From Helianthus annuus (lineage: Eukaryota > Streptophyta > Magnoliopsida > Asterales > Asteraceae), in NCBI RefSeq assembly GCF_002127325.2, contig NC_035436.2, positions 82,085,716 to 82,149,715 on the forward strand: a DNA stretch of 64,000 bases, in the 5' to 3' direction. Made by a program: the position numbers and the translations under genes. The notes below the pieces were generated by a model. The model ran no database searches. It was not told where the DNA came from and worked only from the letters and a program-made list of their open reading frames with translations. Of the stretch, positions 22,406 to 34,329 are shown piece after piece; within the stretch, counting starts at the first letter, position 1; each line of letters starts with the position of its first letter.

Positions 22406-23760
22406 AGATGTTTTTCTAGAAGAATTACCAGGGTTACCGCCAGATAGAGAAGTCGAATTCTGAATTCATCTGCTACCAGGAACAGCACCAATTCCCAAAG
22501 CACCTTACCGTTTGGCTCCGGTAGAAATGCGAGAATTAAAGAAACAATTGGACGAACTGTTGGAGAAAGGATTCATACAGCCAAGTTCATCGCCATGGGG
22601 AGCACCTATACTGTTCGTTAAAAAGAAAGACGGGTCAATGCGAATGTGCATTGATTACCGTGAATTGAACAAAGTCAAAATTAAGAATCGGTACCCATTA
22701 CCAAGAATCGATGATTTGTTTGATCAGTTGCAAGGAGCTCGAGTTTTCTCTAAAATCGATTTACGATCAGGATATCATCAATTAAAGGTACAAGAAGAGG
22801 ACATTCCTAAGACCGCTTTCAGAACAAGGTATGGCCATTATGAATTTACTGTCATGCCATTTGGTTTAACCAATGCCCCAGCCGCGTTTATGGACATGAT
22901 GAACCGAATATGTAAGCTATATTTGGATAAATTCATAATTGCCTTTATAGATGATATTCTCGTTTACTCTAAGAATAAAAGGAACATGCAACGCATCTGC
23001 ATGCACTTCTAAGTTTATTAAGGAAGGAAAAGCTTTATGCAAAGTTTTCAAAATGTGAGTTTTGGTTAGAAGAAGTGCAATTTCTTGGACATTTGGTCAA
23101 TCATGAAGGAATTCATGTGGATTCCACAAAGATTAAGGCAATTACCAACTAAAAAACCCCTGAATCACCAAACAAGGTTAGAAGTTTCTTAGGATTGGCC
23201 GGTTATTACAGAAGGTTTATTCAAGATTTTTCTAGAATAGCCATTCCCTTAACTAAGATAACCTGTAAATCTGTTAAGTTTGAATAGGGACCAAAATAGG
23301 AAGAAGCCTTTAAAATTCTCAAGCAAAGACTTACCAATGCAGCCATACTAGCGTTACCCGAAGGAACTGAAGACTTTGTAGTCTATTGTGACGCTTCTAA
23401 GTTAGGTTATAGATGTGTGTTAATGCAACGTCAAAAGGTTATAGCCTACGTGTCTAGACAACTTAAGAATCATGAAGAAAATTATTCAACCCATGATTTG
23501 GAATTAGGAGCCATAATTTTTGCCCTTAAGATTTGGAGACATTACCTTTACGGTAGTAAGTTTACTATTTTCACCGATCATAAGAGTTTAAGATATGTCT
23601 TTGGGCAAAAGGAGTTGAATATGAGACAGAGACGCTGGATGGAGATTCTTAGTGATTATGATTGTAATATCTAGTATCATGCAGGAAAAGCTAATGTAGT
23701 TGCTGATGCTTTAAGTCGAAAGTATCACGAAAAGCCAAAAAGAGTGTGTTCTCTTAAGTG
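22406..23760 (+). pseudogene. Gypsy-2 pol, RT and RNase H part (degenerate)
   Basis: Begins within the segment before the RT ([16 protein letters not shown]) and goes through RT ([27 protein letters not shown]) to RNase H ([20 protein letters not shown]). A frameshift near 22975-22990 breaks the RT after the catalytic FIDD, and several TAG codons follow, including two close together near 23286-23300 where Gypsy-1 has Trp and Gln codons. Dead, with stops typical of C-to-T decay. The N-terminal part would lie left of Gypsy-1, outside the window. Confidence 0.85.
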
Positions 23761-23833
23761 AAACCTGCAGGTAGATTTAAATCAACAGATCAGAAAAGCA
23801 TAAGAATTAGTAATCAAGGATGATACTGAGAAG

Positions 23834-25060
23834 TTGAAAGGAATGATTAAGGAATTAGAACAAGGAATAGATGGAATTTGGAGATTCCATAAGAAAAGAA
23901 TGTGGATACCGAAACTAGGAAACCAATGTCACTGTATACTAGAAGAAGCCCATAAATCTAAGTATACGATGCATCCTGGAAGTGATAAGATGTATCAGGA
24001 CTTAAGAAAGAATTTTTGGTAGACATGAATAAAAAAGGATACAGCAGCTTATGTATCTAAATGTTTAACTTGTTCGCAAGTTAAAGCTGAACATCAGAAA
24101 CCCTCAGGTTTGTAACAGCAGTTAGAAATGCTAGTATGGAAATGGGAATTGATAACAACGGATTTTGTTACCAAATTACCCAAGACAAGAAAAGGTAATG
24201 ATACAAATTGGGTGATTGTAGACAGGTTAACTAAGTCAGCTCATTTCCTACCAATGAAGGAAACTTTCAGTATGGAACAACTAGCCAAGTTGTATGTAAA
24301 TGAAATAGTTTCATTACATGGAATTCCTTTATCAATTGTTTCTGATAGAGATAGCCGTTTTACCTCTCATTTTTGGACAAGTTTCCAAAAGGCAATGGGA
24401 ACCAAGTTAAATCTAAGCACCCCTTATCATCCTCAAACGGACGATCATCTACCATTAATAGAATTCTCTTATAATAAAAGCTATTATACCAGTATCAATG
24501 TTGCACCATTCGAAGCACTTTATGGACGAAAGTGCCGAACTCCAGTCTGTTGGGCAGAAATTGGAGAAAAGCAAATATCTGGACCTGAGATAGTGCAAGA
24601 AACAACGGACAAGATTGTTCAAGTCAAGGAAAGACTGAAAGCAGCACGTGATCGACAGAAAAGTTATGCTGGTAACAGGCGAAAACCGTTGGAGTTTCAA
24701 GTAGGAGACAAGGTGTTATTGAAAGTTTCTCCTTGGAAAGGAGTGGTAAGATTCATCAAAAGGGGAAAGCTAAGCCCCAGGTATGTTGGACCTTTTGAGA
24801 TTATCAGAAGAACAGGACCCGTAGCCTATCAGCTACAACTGGCAGAGGAAATGGCAGGAATACATGATATATTTCATGTATCTAATCTCAAGAAATGTTT
24901 AACTGATGAATCACTGGTAGTACCTCTTAAGGATATAGAGGTAAATGAAAAGCTTAAGTTTGTAGAAAAGTCTCCACAGATTGGGAGCTTGAATCAGAAA
25001 TGCAAAGGAAATATCCACACCTGTTCCAGTAGACCTCGAGGACGAGTTCTAAAACAACAA
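23834..25060 (+). pseudogene. Gypsy-2 integrase (degenerate, third catalytic residue deleted)
   Basis: Integrase zinc domain HKSKYTMHPGSDKMYQDL then CLTCSQVKAEH, interrupted near 24020 by two stops where the family has Trp codons. The core follows in a long frame from 24128: DFVTKLP and SDRDSRF give the two Asp residues, but HPQTD joins directly to DHLPLIEF. Compared with Gypsy-1 this lacks about 33 codons including the SERTIQ segment that holds the catalytic Glu. The C-terminal [10 protein letters not shown] and [10 protein letters not shown] blocks are intact; downstream of FVEK the chromodomain-like tail is lost. Confidence 0.88.
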
Positions 25061-25076
25061 CCCTCCAAAATATTTC

Positions 25077-26382
25077 TGACACCCCTAATATGTTTAGAGT
25101 GCCCCTATACGTACTAAAATACATCCCGTATGCGAAAAATAACTCCAAATACTTAAATTTTATCAAAATCAAATAAAATAAATAAATAAAGGGCCTCGCG
25201 GCCCACGACGGAGAATGCACAAGGCTACGCGGGGCGCGACGGCCTGGCTACGAGGCTTCACCCGGAGTTGCCACGTGTCTGACACGTGTGGGGTCTAGTA
25301 GTTGACTCAGCAAGCCTATAGCAGGACACGTAGTCCCTGGCGGCCCGCATAAAACCCACCCTCATCTGTCGCAGGGCGCGACAGACCCCCTGAGCAGTCC
25401 TATAAATTGGATCGAGAGGTTCAGTTCACAAATTGTTCAAAATCAATAATTCTCTCTCAAAATTCTATAGTGTAGGCACTATACCCGGGCAATATACCCC
25501 CGTAATTAACGAATTTCTGCCTCGTTGTAAGTATCATAACCCCCGGTTACGTATTAGATACGCTGCCCGATTGATCTAGGGTTCCGTAACGGCTGTCAAG
25601 GTTCTGCCCGAAGTAGGCGTTGGAATTCTGTCTCGGGAAGGGTATTACTAATGTAAATATTGGGTTATTATATTAACATGTGTGCATTGTGTAATTAATA
25701 GATAATCACCAGGAAATCACAAAGGAAAACCCTAAGATAGCAATGTGAGTAATCTCCTTTTTGCAAAATGTTTTTACAAAACCTCAAATGATTTACATTA
25801 TATTAAACAGTGATTGAGTATTTGTATTCTACAATTATCATTGGTATGTTGGGGTTTTGTATACAAAATTTGTTACTACACCGTGAGTAGTAACATGACC
25901 ACAAGTCGGGTTGACAGTACCGTGGGTGGTAATTAAAGTAGAAAAATAAACAAATGTAATTGCGCGACCGCCCTCCATGCTGTAAACGGTTTTTACTTAT
26001 CTTGATTAAACTGGGATTCACTCACCATTATTTCCCACTAACAAAGTGTTTTTAAACGCGTTTCAGGTAACAAAATGTGAAAGCCAAATAGAAGCCAGCT
26101 GGACAGCACTGAAGGTTTGGAAAAGTGGCTATAAAAGTTACCTAAATAAAGAGATGTTTTATTTAAATAAAATAGGGTTTATCCCAATAAAAATGTGTGT
26201 GCTGAAAACTTGGGATTTTCCCACATGTTTAATATTATAAAAGTGTGGTATTTTACTCTGATAAAATATTTCCTTACTACGGTCCTGATGTAATTTCCGC
26301 TGCCAAATTGATAATCACCGATACCATTGAAACTGGCCGTGGCCGCCTGTTCCCGGGTAAATAGGGGACGGGGGTTGCGACA
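25077..26382 (+). mobile_element. Gypsy-2 3' LTR (single copy visible)
   Basis: Proposed from TGACACCCC at 25077 to GGGGTTGCGACA at 26382 after the end of pol. It has a TATA-like box, an AT-rich tail and no coding content. There is no second copy in the window to confirm the borders and the expected purine tract before it is not clear, so the limits are tentative. Confidence 0.55.
25401..25407 (+). promoter_or_regulatory. TATA box in Gypsy-2 LTR
   Basis: TATAAAT preceded by a GC-rich stretch; typical of an LTR core promoter. Confidence 0.45.
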
Positions 26383-26613
26383 AACTTTTTTAGTCAAAAA
26401 CTAACTAGATCAATTAAGTAACCAAATCGAGAAAGTGAGGTAGTTTGCTCTTCAAAATTGTAAGTTTTAGGCTGAGGATTCTAGGCAAATTGTTAGGATC
26501 CTTGGTTCGAAAAACAGGTTTATACGTGGTGAATGCAAAGTAATTGATCAAAATTGAACGTATATTGAAAGAAAATAGCAAGTAATGATGAACACACGAT
26601 ATTTGTTAGGGGG
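26383..26613. other. Unassigned AT-rich segment between two LTRs
   Basis: About 230 bases with no coding sequence. It separates the Gypsy-2 LTR from LTR-X and may belong with 46984-47893 as the host sequence of LTR-X. Confidence 0.4.
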
Positions 26614-27544
26614 TGTGACACCCGGCTATTTTGAGTTCGTACCGTACTAGTGTGACGCGTGTTATGAATAAAATAAAGACAATATTTTATTAAATGTGGT
26701 GTAATTATTTGGTATTTGATGTGTTGGTAAATCCAAACCTTGTTAAAAATTATGTTGGCAATTATAAGATAAACGCTTATCACGTAACGAATAAAATGCG
26801 AAACGAACGTCAGTGATCGCCCGAATAATGTTAAAATCCTAAAAATATTATGTTATGATTAATATCCTATTTTAATTATATTCTTGAAGAAAAAATAATT
26901 AAAATCCTTAAAAACGCTATTTTTCGAGTTTAATCGCATACTGCGCAATGCCGTGCTTATACTGCAAAATACAGACAACGCAGCCAGTCTAGGGAAATAA
27001 TAAATTATTCAGCAATACTATGGCGAGTTTATTTTTATAGAACGCAAAAAATAATTTTAAACGGCTTAAAACGCAATTTGAACGCGAGATAAAATACCTG
27101 GTAGTCAGTTAAATACCTGTATTTAACTCTATGTGTTATATATATATATACGTATATGTATAAATGCATGCAAATATGTGAGTGTAGGACATATGTGTCG
27201 ACCAAAAGGAATCTTTTCCTTGCCACCTTCTTCCAAATTTTGCCATGTGTTGATGAAACAAAAGTGATCCAATCACAACATATCCTTCACATGCATAAAC
27301 AAATTCCAAGACTTCAAAACGTTCATTATTCTTTTATTTTCTTACGCCATAACCGTATACACACACATACAACACCATTTTCAAATTTTGAACCTTGTTC
27401 TTGAAGATCAAGATCATTCAAAGTAGATCCAACTTGGTGTGAAGATCCAAATGGTGTTTCCAAATGATTTCAAAGAAGAACAAGCTCCATATCATCAAAA
27501 ATCTCATCATAACTCACTAAATTTCTTAAAGGTACAAACTTACT

Positions 27545-27553
27545 TTAAAAATA
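27545..27553. repeat. 9-bp target duplication of Mutator-type MITE
   Basis: TTAAAAATA, repeated exactly at 27833-27841. Nine bases is the Mutator-superfamily duplication length. Confidence 0.85.
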
Positions 27554-27832
27554 GAGTAAACTTCCGTTTTGCTCCCTGTGGTTTGGTCACTTTAACGGTT
27601 TTGCCCCAAACCTTTAAAAATAGCCATTCAACTCCCTGACGTTTTGGTTTTGTTACCAGTTTGCTCCCTGCAGGGAGCAAAATGGAAAAACAAACAATTT
27701 GGATGGAGTTAGAGGCAGGGAGCAAACTGGCAAAAAAACCGAAACATCATGGAGTAAAATGGCTATTTTTAAAGGTTTGGAGCAAAACCATTAAAGTGAC
27801 CAAACCACATGGAGCAAAACGGAAGTTTACTC
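27554..27832. mobile_element. 279-bp palindromic Mutator-type MITE
   Basis: The ends GAGTAAACTTCCG and CGGAAGTTTACTC are inverted repeats that extend almost through the element (GTTTGGTCACTTTAA paired with TTAAAGTGACCAAAC), centred on CTCCCTGCAGGGAG. It is flanked by perfect 9-bp duplications. The empty site is visible in the related solo LTR near 55175-55195 (CTTTTAAAAATGTTATT). The short frames inside are mirror images of the palindrome, not genes. Confidence 0.9.
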
Positions 27833-29318
27833 TTAAAAATAATGTTCTTACAGATGATGATGATGGAAAGTTTCTCAAATACTTGGATTTTTCAAACTTG
27901 AAATACTAAACAAGAAAATGGTTTTAATCAAATAAAAAGTGGTGATATGTGTGGATGCATATACATGGCGGAAAATATTTTTATGTGTAGGTTATAAATT
28001 GTGTTTTGATTGTTTGATGATTCTTGAATGATGGGAGTTTTGAAAGATTGATGGATGTATAACCAAGAAGGGTTTTATGAAAATTCTTGTGGTTTAAATG
28101 ATTAAGTGAAAATGTTAAAAATATAAAGTGTGTACATATATGTGTGTCGCCGTATATATATGTGTGTATATGTACTAGTACATGAGTTTTGTTAGTTTAT
28201 GAAAACATGAGAGTATCACATGCATTTGATGAAATGATGATTTGATGATGATTAGATTAACATGATTTCTTGGATTTATTTGAAAGTTATAAAAAGTATG
28301 GTACATGCTTTTAAAAATCTTGGATGATGATGATGTGATAAACATGCATTAGGTACTTGTACATGATTATAAGTGATGATTTAATAATCAAAGTTGGTAA
28401 ATTAAAAATGATATGATGAAATTAAATTAAATCAAAATATAAACTCATAAAAATAATATTATTTGATGTGTTATGATGGCATGAAACTTTGTCATAAGTT
28501 AGATAGCTTTGCATGTTGTACATGTAGCTTAAAAAATAGTAAAATGGGTGAAATTGTGTGATTTATGTGTCTTATGTGAGACCTGCACTATCATGAGTAT
28601 AACCACCATTTTAATCAGTAAATAACATGTGTTGTGTTAAATATCAAGTCATAGTGATTGGGGATGGTTACGGTAAAGTTTAGTACGAAACTATGCGTTA
28701 AAAACGGTAAAAATTGGCTTTTAAAGTGATTTTTCAAAACTGTTTTAAATCTGATTATAAACTGATTTTTTTATAATAAATATTATTATTTTAATTTATA
28801 TTATGTATCTTTTGTGTTTGGTTGGTCATATGTGACTTTCAACGCCCGAAAACGCTACTGAAACGGTAAAATACGCATATTTCAACGTACCCGAAAACGG
28901 GATATTCAAATGTGAACCTTGTGTGTTATAAGTGATATATGAATATGAATGTGTGTAATTTGGTTTTTTAAGTAATTACCCGATAATATGGATTGATGCT
29001 ATGTTTAGGCGTCTGTGCGGTAAAAACGGTAAACTAGATCAAAAATCACGTTATGTGTGTAAAGTGTGATGAACATGAAAAATAATGCTTAAATTAACTT
29101 GATGAGCTATTTGGCATATTAAGTGTTTAAGTGTAATATATGTGTGAAATGACGTAGTATGTGACTTACGATATATGTCTAACATGTCCATACTTATGCA
29201 CATATATTACGAAGCGCAAATCGTAGATATATTGCGAATAAGTAGGCATAATAACAAATAAAGATTCACCTATAAAATCATTCAAAACGCAAAAAGCTTA
29301 ATATGTATATGTATTAAC

Positions 29319-29339
29319 ATATATATATATATATATATA
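29319..29339. repeat. TA microsatellite, left side of insertion cluster
   Basis: An alternating AT run directly before the Helitron. Similar TA runs separate the other inserted elements at 35965-36008 and 45061-45102. Confidence 0.8.
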
Positions 29340-29489
29340 TCTATACTATATATAATATACATATCCAAAGGACTTCTTAAAGTCATTGAAATTTCTTTAA
29401 AACACATCTAAAGCATGATGTACAAGTCTTTTAAGCATCAGAAAACTTGACTTTCCACTTATACCCTTCTACTAAAAAACACAGGATAC

Positions 29490-29845
29490 ATTAGGGTTTC
29501 ACATTCATTTCAAAATATTTCAAATCGCCCGCTTCCCTGCTCCTCTCTCTCTCTGGCGATTCCAGATCTGGATCTAGGGTTTTTCTCCGAGGCCATTCAA
29601 GATCTAGCCTTTCTCATTAACACCAGATCGATAAACAAAGTGGAAGATGGCGACGGTGGTGTTGGTCTGAAGATGAACGATGACGAAGAGAGGGGTTGAT
29701 TTAGGGTTTATCCGACGGTGGTTCAAGGCAACAATGATGGTAGTCTTGGCGGCGGCTAGGTTTCCACCAGATCTAAAACGGCGACGATGACGTGATATAG
29801 TTAGGGTTCCGGATTAAAGGATGCATGTAGTCGAAGGTAAGTTAT
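29490..29845 (+). pseudogene. Captured 5'UTR-like fragment in Helitron
   Basis: A CT-rich stretch (CTCTCTCTCTC) followed by GC-richer sequence with GATCTAGGGTTT-type motifs and a GTAAGT-like donor near 29838 looks like a plant gene leader with first exon and intron start. No protein is identifiable. Confidence 0.4.
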
Positions 29846-30682
29846 TTGGTAAATTGTTTTATGCAAAATGTTTCATTAAATTACTCAGTTTTTTTTGGTA
29901 ACGCTATTATGTAGTCAGGAGTCTATGGAAGTTCTGCAGAGCCTTTGCCTGCATCTATTTCAATAAAGGGCAAAGTTACTTGGTGTGTTGACTCACAATT
30001 TCATATTCTGCATTTATCGCTAAATGGAGTATTGAACTTCTTACAATACTTATTATAGGTGTAAACACACATGGAGCACCTGTTTTTGTTGTCCTTATAA
30101 AATATGATAATAGACGAATTATCTAACTAGGCCTTGTTTTTAACTTTGTTGAAAGTATAGTCGAGTTTTCATGATAATGTGTGTATATATATATACACAC
30201 ACACACACACATATATGCATCTGTTTTTGTAGTTGCTTTATGCTGATGAAGCCGATGACGACGATCTGCCGGACATTATCATTGTGAAGACATGCGAAAG
30301 ATGCATTCCAGTAACATGTAATAATCTTTACCAGTTCCTTATTTGTATTTAATAAATCTGAGTTCCTAAAGTTTCTAATCTTGGGATTGCTTATTAAACC
30401 AGCTTGTTTGCTTCTTGTGTTTTGATAACTCAGTTAGATGTATTGAGGGTGTTTGGGATTGCTTAGTTGTGAAAAAGGCTTTTTATTGTAATTGCTTGTT
30501 CCAAGTTGTTTATTTCAAAAGCGCTAAGCGATAAGCAATCTTAGTAAGCAATCACTGACACCCCTTAAGTAGTTTTTTAGCTTAAAAATAGAAATTTGAA
30601 TATTCAAACATGTTAATTTAAAGTTTTAATGACCAAACATGGTTAATCTTTTGTGACATCAGCTTTCTTTCTTAATGAGAAA

Positions 30683-31727
30683 CCATAGTTATCAAAGCGA
30701 TCGACCAGGCGCGCCTAGGCGCAAATAAAGCCACGGGCCCAATTAGTCGTACATAACACCTAGAAGCTATATTATAACAAATTACTTGATGCTGGACTAT
30801 TTTATGTACAAAATGATGGGCATCATACCCTGCTTCGAATGTTTTTTCTTGCATTTCCACCAGCACAGTTTTCATTCTTTTTATTATTAGTGTTGAAAGG
30901 AATTTCATTATTAGTGTTAAAAGGAAATCCACCTTGTAGGATGTGTATGAGCATGTATCACATTCATCACCAGATAATGACTGAATAGAGCATGTTGATA
31001 TATTGTGAATTAAGCTGGCCTAATTTTTTTCCCTGCAATATCATTCTGGAGTCTAAAGATGGAAATTTTGATCCATCACGCATAAATGGTTATTTCGGTT
31101 TGGGCTTTATCGGACCAAACTGGTAAGAGTAAAATATGTAAAAATGGGAAAACAGATCAAATGGGTTACAAGGCATCCAAAGTGTGCTACTAATACATTA
31201 TAGCTTGTAATCCATTTTATTTAATTTTAGAGTAAAAATTCCATTTTCCTCTTGAACAGTCAAGAGGAAAAGGTAAGGCAGATCGGTTTCTTCTGAGATG
31301 CTAAAAAAATAAGAAGAAAACAATAAAGCCAACTCACTCATGCTCATTCTTACTCAGTCTGATTCAAGTGAGATAAAGAAGATAGCAGCTGAACGAATCC
31401 TGACATGTTTGCAGGATGCGATAGATTCTCTCAAGGAGGGACGGGTACGTAATTTCTTGTAATGTCTACTACATGGTTCTAATTTTGGCATGCTTACTTG
31501 TTATGTTCAATTTCTTACTAGGTAGAAAACAAAAAAAGTTGGTTAAACGGGGTACGGGTCAAATGGGTCAAAAGTGTCGTAATTGTAATTAAAGTTCATA
31601 CGTCCTCCTCAAATATTTTCATTTAAAAAATAAGTATTTATTGAAATAAATACTTATGGCAATTTGTTGGGCTCGGGGCCTTATTTGCGCATAGGCACAG
31701 CCTGGGCGCTCGCTTCAATAACTATGG
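30683..31727. mobile_element. TIR element inside Helitron (CCATAGTTAT ends)
   Basis: CCATAGTTATCAAAGCGA at 30683 and its inverse, ending TTCAATAACTATGG at 31727, form ~45-base imperfect inverted repeats that also include GGCGCAAATAA-type sequence. The ~1045-bp element has no transposase frame. It may have been inserted in the Helitron or in the captured DNA. A short minus frame here shows no known motif. Confidence 0.6.
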
Positions 31728-31994
31728 CCTATTCTTGTTTTGAAGGTTAAATTCGATATTTCCTTGAATAGAGATTTGGGGGTGGGTTGGTACCAATTAT
31801 ATATATATATATGGGATGTCGAGTTATTTGCAGCCGGACAAATTAGTACAATTATAAGTACTTATGCGGGGCATTTTATCCCTTATCATGGGTGTTTTTT
31901 TTTTATTTCAGATTGAAGATATCAGCTTGCTTGATTACATGAAGTTGTGCAATTGTTTCCACATTGATTGTTGCCTTAATTTTCAATCGTTCAG

Positions 31995-32135
31995 AGGACA
32001 GAGGACACGCTGGATGTCTTAAACAGATGGCTTAATGTGCTACAGTCCATTCAGATCCCTTTTACTCTCATTCTGTTATGTTTGGTGGCCAAAGAGGATC
32101 TCATGGGGGTTTTTGCAATTGGCTATGTTTTAAAG
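31995..32135 (+). pseudogene. NRAMP-type metal transporter exon fragment
   Basis: Between an acceptor-like TTCAG and donor GTATG, one frame reads LDVLNRWLNVLQSIQIPF and then AKEDLMGVFAIG. This resembles the NRAMP transmembrane segment with LNEWLNVLQSIQIPF. It is one exon only; the conserved Pro after the second hydrophobic stretch is missing. No function expected. Confidence 0.6.
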
Positions 32136-32508
32136 GTATGAAAATGAAACACTAAAACACTAAAACCAAATGAAAAATGACGTGGATGAGTATCTCAAGG
32201 TGCAGAGTTTTGTTTGTCAAAAAATTTTAGACCCCACTGCAGGAAAAGTAGCATTGAATGTGATCAAATTTGTTGTTAGTTTTTGGAATAATAATTTTAA
32301 TCATCTGTGTAGACGAGGCCGCACGGGACTTCATTTCTTTCGGAATGAAAGCAGAACCTGCTTCTTTCACCATGCGAGGCTGTAAGAAATTAAAAATTGG
32401 TGGGATAATTTTATGTTTTAGAAACAAAAATCATTTTACCACTTTCCAGATGTTGCTAACTGTTTTCTTTTTCTTTTTTTGTTTTTTTTTTTGCTAATTG
32501 GATTGTAG

Positions 32509-33212
32509 TGTTGGATTGCAGAACTTGTTTTTATATGGGTACGATGGTATATTCAATTTTCTTGGAATTCTTGGAACCGTGGTTATCCAAGGTAATTAAA
32601 ATCTTCTTCCTCTATAGAGCCACTCGCAAGCCATTCATCTTAAGTTGTATATATTTGATTTATTCCATTTTTTTGTTTTTGAGGCCCTGAAAGCTTTGAT
32701 ATTTTTCAAGGACATTCAAAAGCTACCATGCTTTTAATTATAAACAATGCGAGGCAGGGAATTTTATCCTCATTTTTCTTCAAATGGCAGGTAGTAACGC
32801 TCATTATTTATGATTCCGCCTTTAAGCAGCTAAGAGTTGTTAATTATATGGCAGTACAATTTGCATAACTAATTTATCTCAAGAGATATTTTTAAAATTT
32901 TCATTTGTGGCATGCAGATACAATCTTGAAAAAGTATTCATCTACAGTTGCGACAATTTTCACGGGCTTTGCATCTGCTGCTTTGTTCGGTCATACGTTG
33001 ACGATAAATTATATGTTAGGAATTTCTATTGTTTTCATTTCAATGTATCAGGTATGTCCATAAAATTTCATGTGATCATGCTCATCATCTCTGTTTTTAA
33101 AAGAAAATTTTACTCATTCTTTATTTTATCATCCAGTTCTTTTCACCTCTTTCGGACGTTAAAGAAGAAGAAAATGGAGTCTTGGAGCTTGAATCTGTTA
33201 AAAAACTGACAG
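32509..33212 (+). pseudogene. Nucleotide-sugar transporter fragment, four exons (CMP-sialate-transporter-like)
   Basis: Four exon-like blocks with GT-AG borders: 32509-32591 ([20 protein letters not shown]), 32684-32790 ([18 protein letters not shown]), 32918-33051 ([19 protein letters not shown]) and 33137-33212 (FFSPLSDVKEEENG). This matches the C-terminal half of plant Golgi/ER nucleotide-sugar transporters annotated as CMP-sialic-acid transporter-like (ROCK1-like). The reading frame carries across exon 1 to 2, but the end of the second block seems one base short, breaking the join to the third. The N-terminal half is absent. Confidence 0.72.
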
Positions 33213-33291
33213 GTCTCTATGTTTGTCTTATATTGTCATTATTGTTATATATGTACAACTTTTTTTACCTGATTTTTATGAATGTTTATAG

Positions 33292-33552
33292 GTTAGAAGA
33301 TTCAAATTTCATAGATGTGACAGCATGTGCTAACGAGGAGGTAAATACGGTTAAACATAGGATTCAAACGTGTAACGGGTTTGTGGTGAAGAAACAAAAG
33401 TTGGTTTTTGGCGGGAGAGAGTTGTCGAGGAATAATTCGCTTGTTCGAGATTATGTTGTGTGTAGCGGTGATGTGCTTCATTTGATTATTGGGGTCTCGG
33501 ATTTGCTTGTTATAACGGTTGAAACTGCGGTTGGGGAGGAGTTTGAGTTCCG
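33292..33552 (+). pseudogene. Ubiquitin-like domain exon of PI4K-gamma type
   Basis: An 87-codon block between acceptor TTTATAG and donor GTGAGT. It reads VKHRIQTCNGFVVKKQKLVF, GRELSRNNSLVRDYVV and DLLVITVETAVGEEFEF, the pattern of the N-terminal ubiquitin-like repeat of plant PI4K-gamma (ubiquitin-domain kinase) proteins. Only this exon is present; no kinase domain follows. It lies just behind the transporter exons with intact splice signals. Confidence 0.7.
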
Positions 33553-33599
33553 GTGAGTCCTACTTTTCATGCATATCTCATTTACTTCGATGTGGGTTT

Positions 33600-34328
33600 T
33601 GTTTCGAATAAATTATCGTCATCGTTTGAAACATAACCGACGATCTCCTTCTTCCTGCACACATCTCTCTCTTTATCTTTTCTATTTCATTCTCTGTTCA
33701 TTCGAATCAAACTCATACACCCCAAATCATCTTCTCCATAGAAGACATTAAAGGTGAGTCATGTTTATCCTCTCAATGTTGTTATTGATCATCATTTCGA
33801 TCTTCGTTTTCATGTTTGAATTAGGTCAATTTTGTTTAATGATTGCGACTTTATGTTGCCACTTTGTTAGAAATTTTAGTTGTGAATTAAGAGTTTTGAA
33901 CTGGTTCCAATAGTTTTGGATTTGGATTTAGTGTTATGTTTAGGGATTTGATCTCAGATTGAACTAGGTTAATTATGTGATTAAGCTTCATAATAACTGT
34001 AGTTTGATTATTATTGATGTTATTATAAGTCAAGAGGATTGATTGAAATCGCAGATTCATGTCAAATTTAAAGTTGAATTTGCAAAATGTTTGACTTTTG
34101 AAAGTCAAGGTGTTGATCTTTAATAGAGTTAAGATTAAATCATTAAACTTCTAATACTTGGATCCTTGAATGGGACACTTGATAGTTTGAAAATTGTTAT
34201 TATTTTATATATTTTTGCCCCAATATTTATAACAATCAGGCTTACTTGTCTTGTGTCTTGTTGATTAGTTGTTGAAACTAAGGATGGGACGATTGCTGTC
34301 GCCTTGGCGTTTGCAGGCCATCAGGAAG
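33600..34328 (+). pseudogene. Captured leader plus small exon, possibly guanosine deaminase-like
   Basis: A CT-rich leader-like stretch with donor GTGAGTC near 33754 is followed by an intron-like AT-rich stretch and a 60-bp exon (34269-34328) reading VETKDGTIAVALAFAGHQE before GTAAAA. That peptide resembles the N-terminus of plant guanosine deaminase as I remember it. It is short, so the assignment is weak. Confidence 0.4.
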
Positions 34329-34329
34329 G

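Larger units (their letters stand above)
26614..29339 (+). mobile_element. LTR-X, left part (Gypsy-type ~4-kb LTR)
   Basis: Starts TGTGACACCCGG and is related along its length to the solo LTR at 54096-58031 (for example CACGTAACG...AAAATGCGAAACGAACGTC and CCCGAAAACG-type segments). It breaks at a TA microsatellite where the Helitron begins and resumes after 45522. I see no primer site or internal region of its own, so it may also be a solo LTR, but the flanking five bases (GGGGG / AAAGC) do not match. Confidence 0.7.

Noticed and set aside
31995..34328. A genuine host gene with introns
   Set aside because: The exon blocks appear to come from unrelated proteins and each is truncated; they lie between Helitron ends. 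The second transporter block also breaks the frame.
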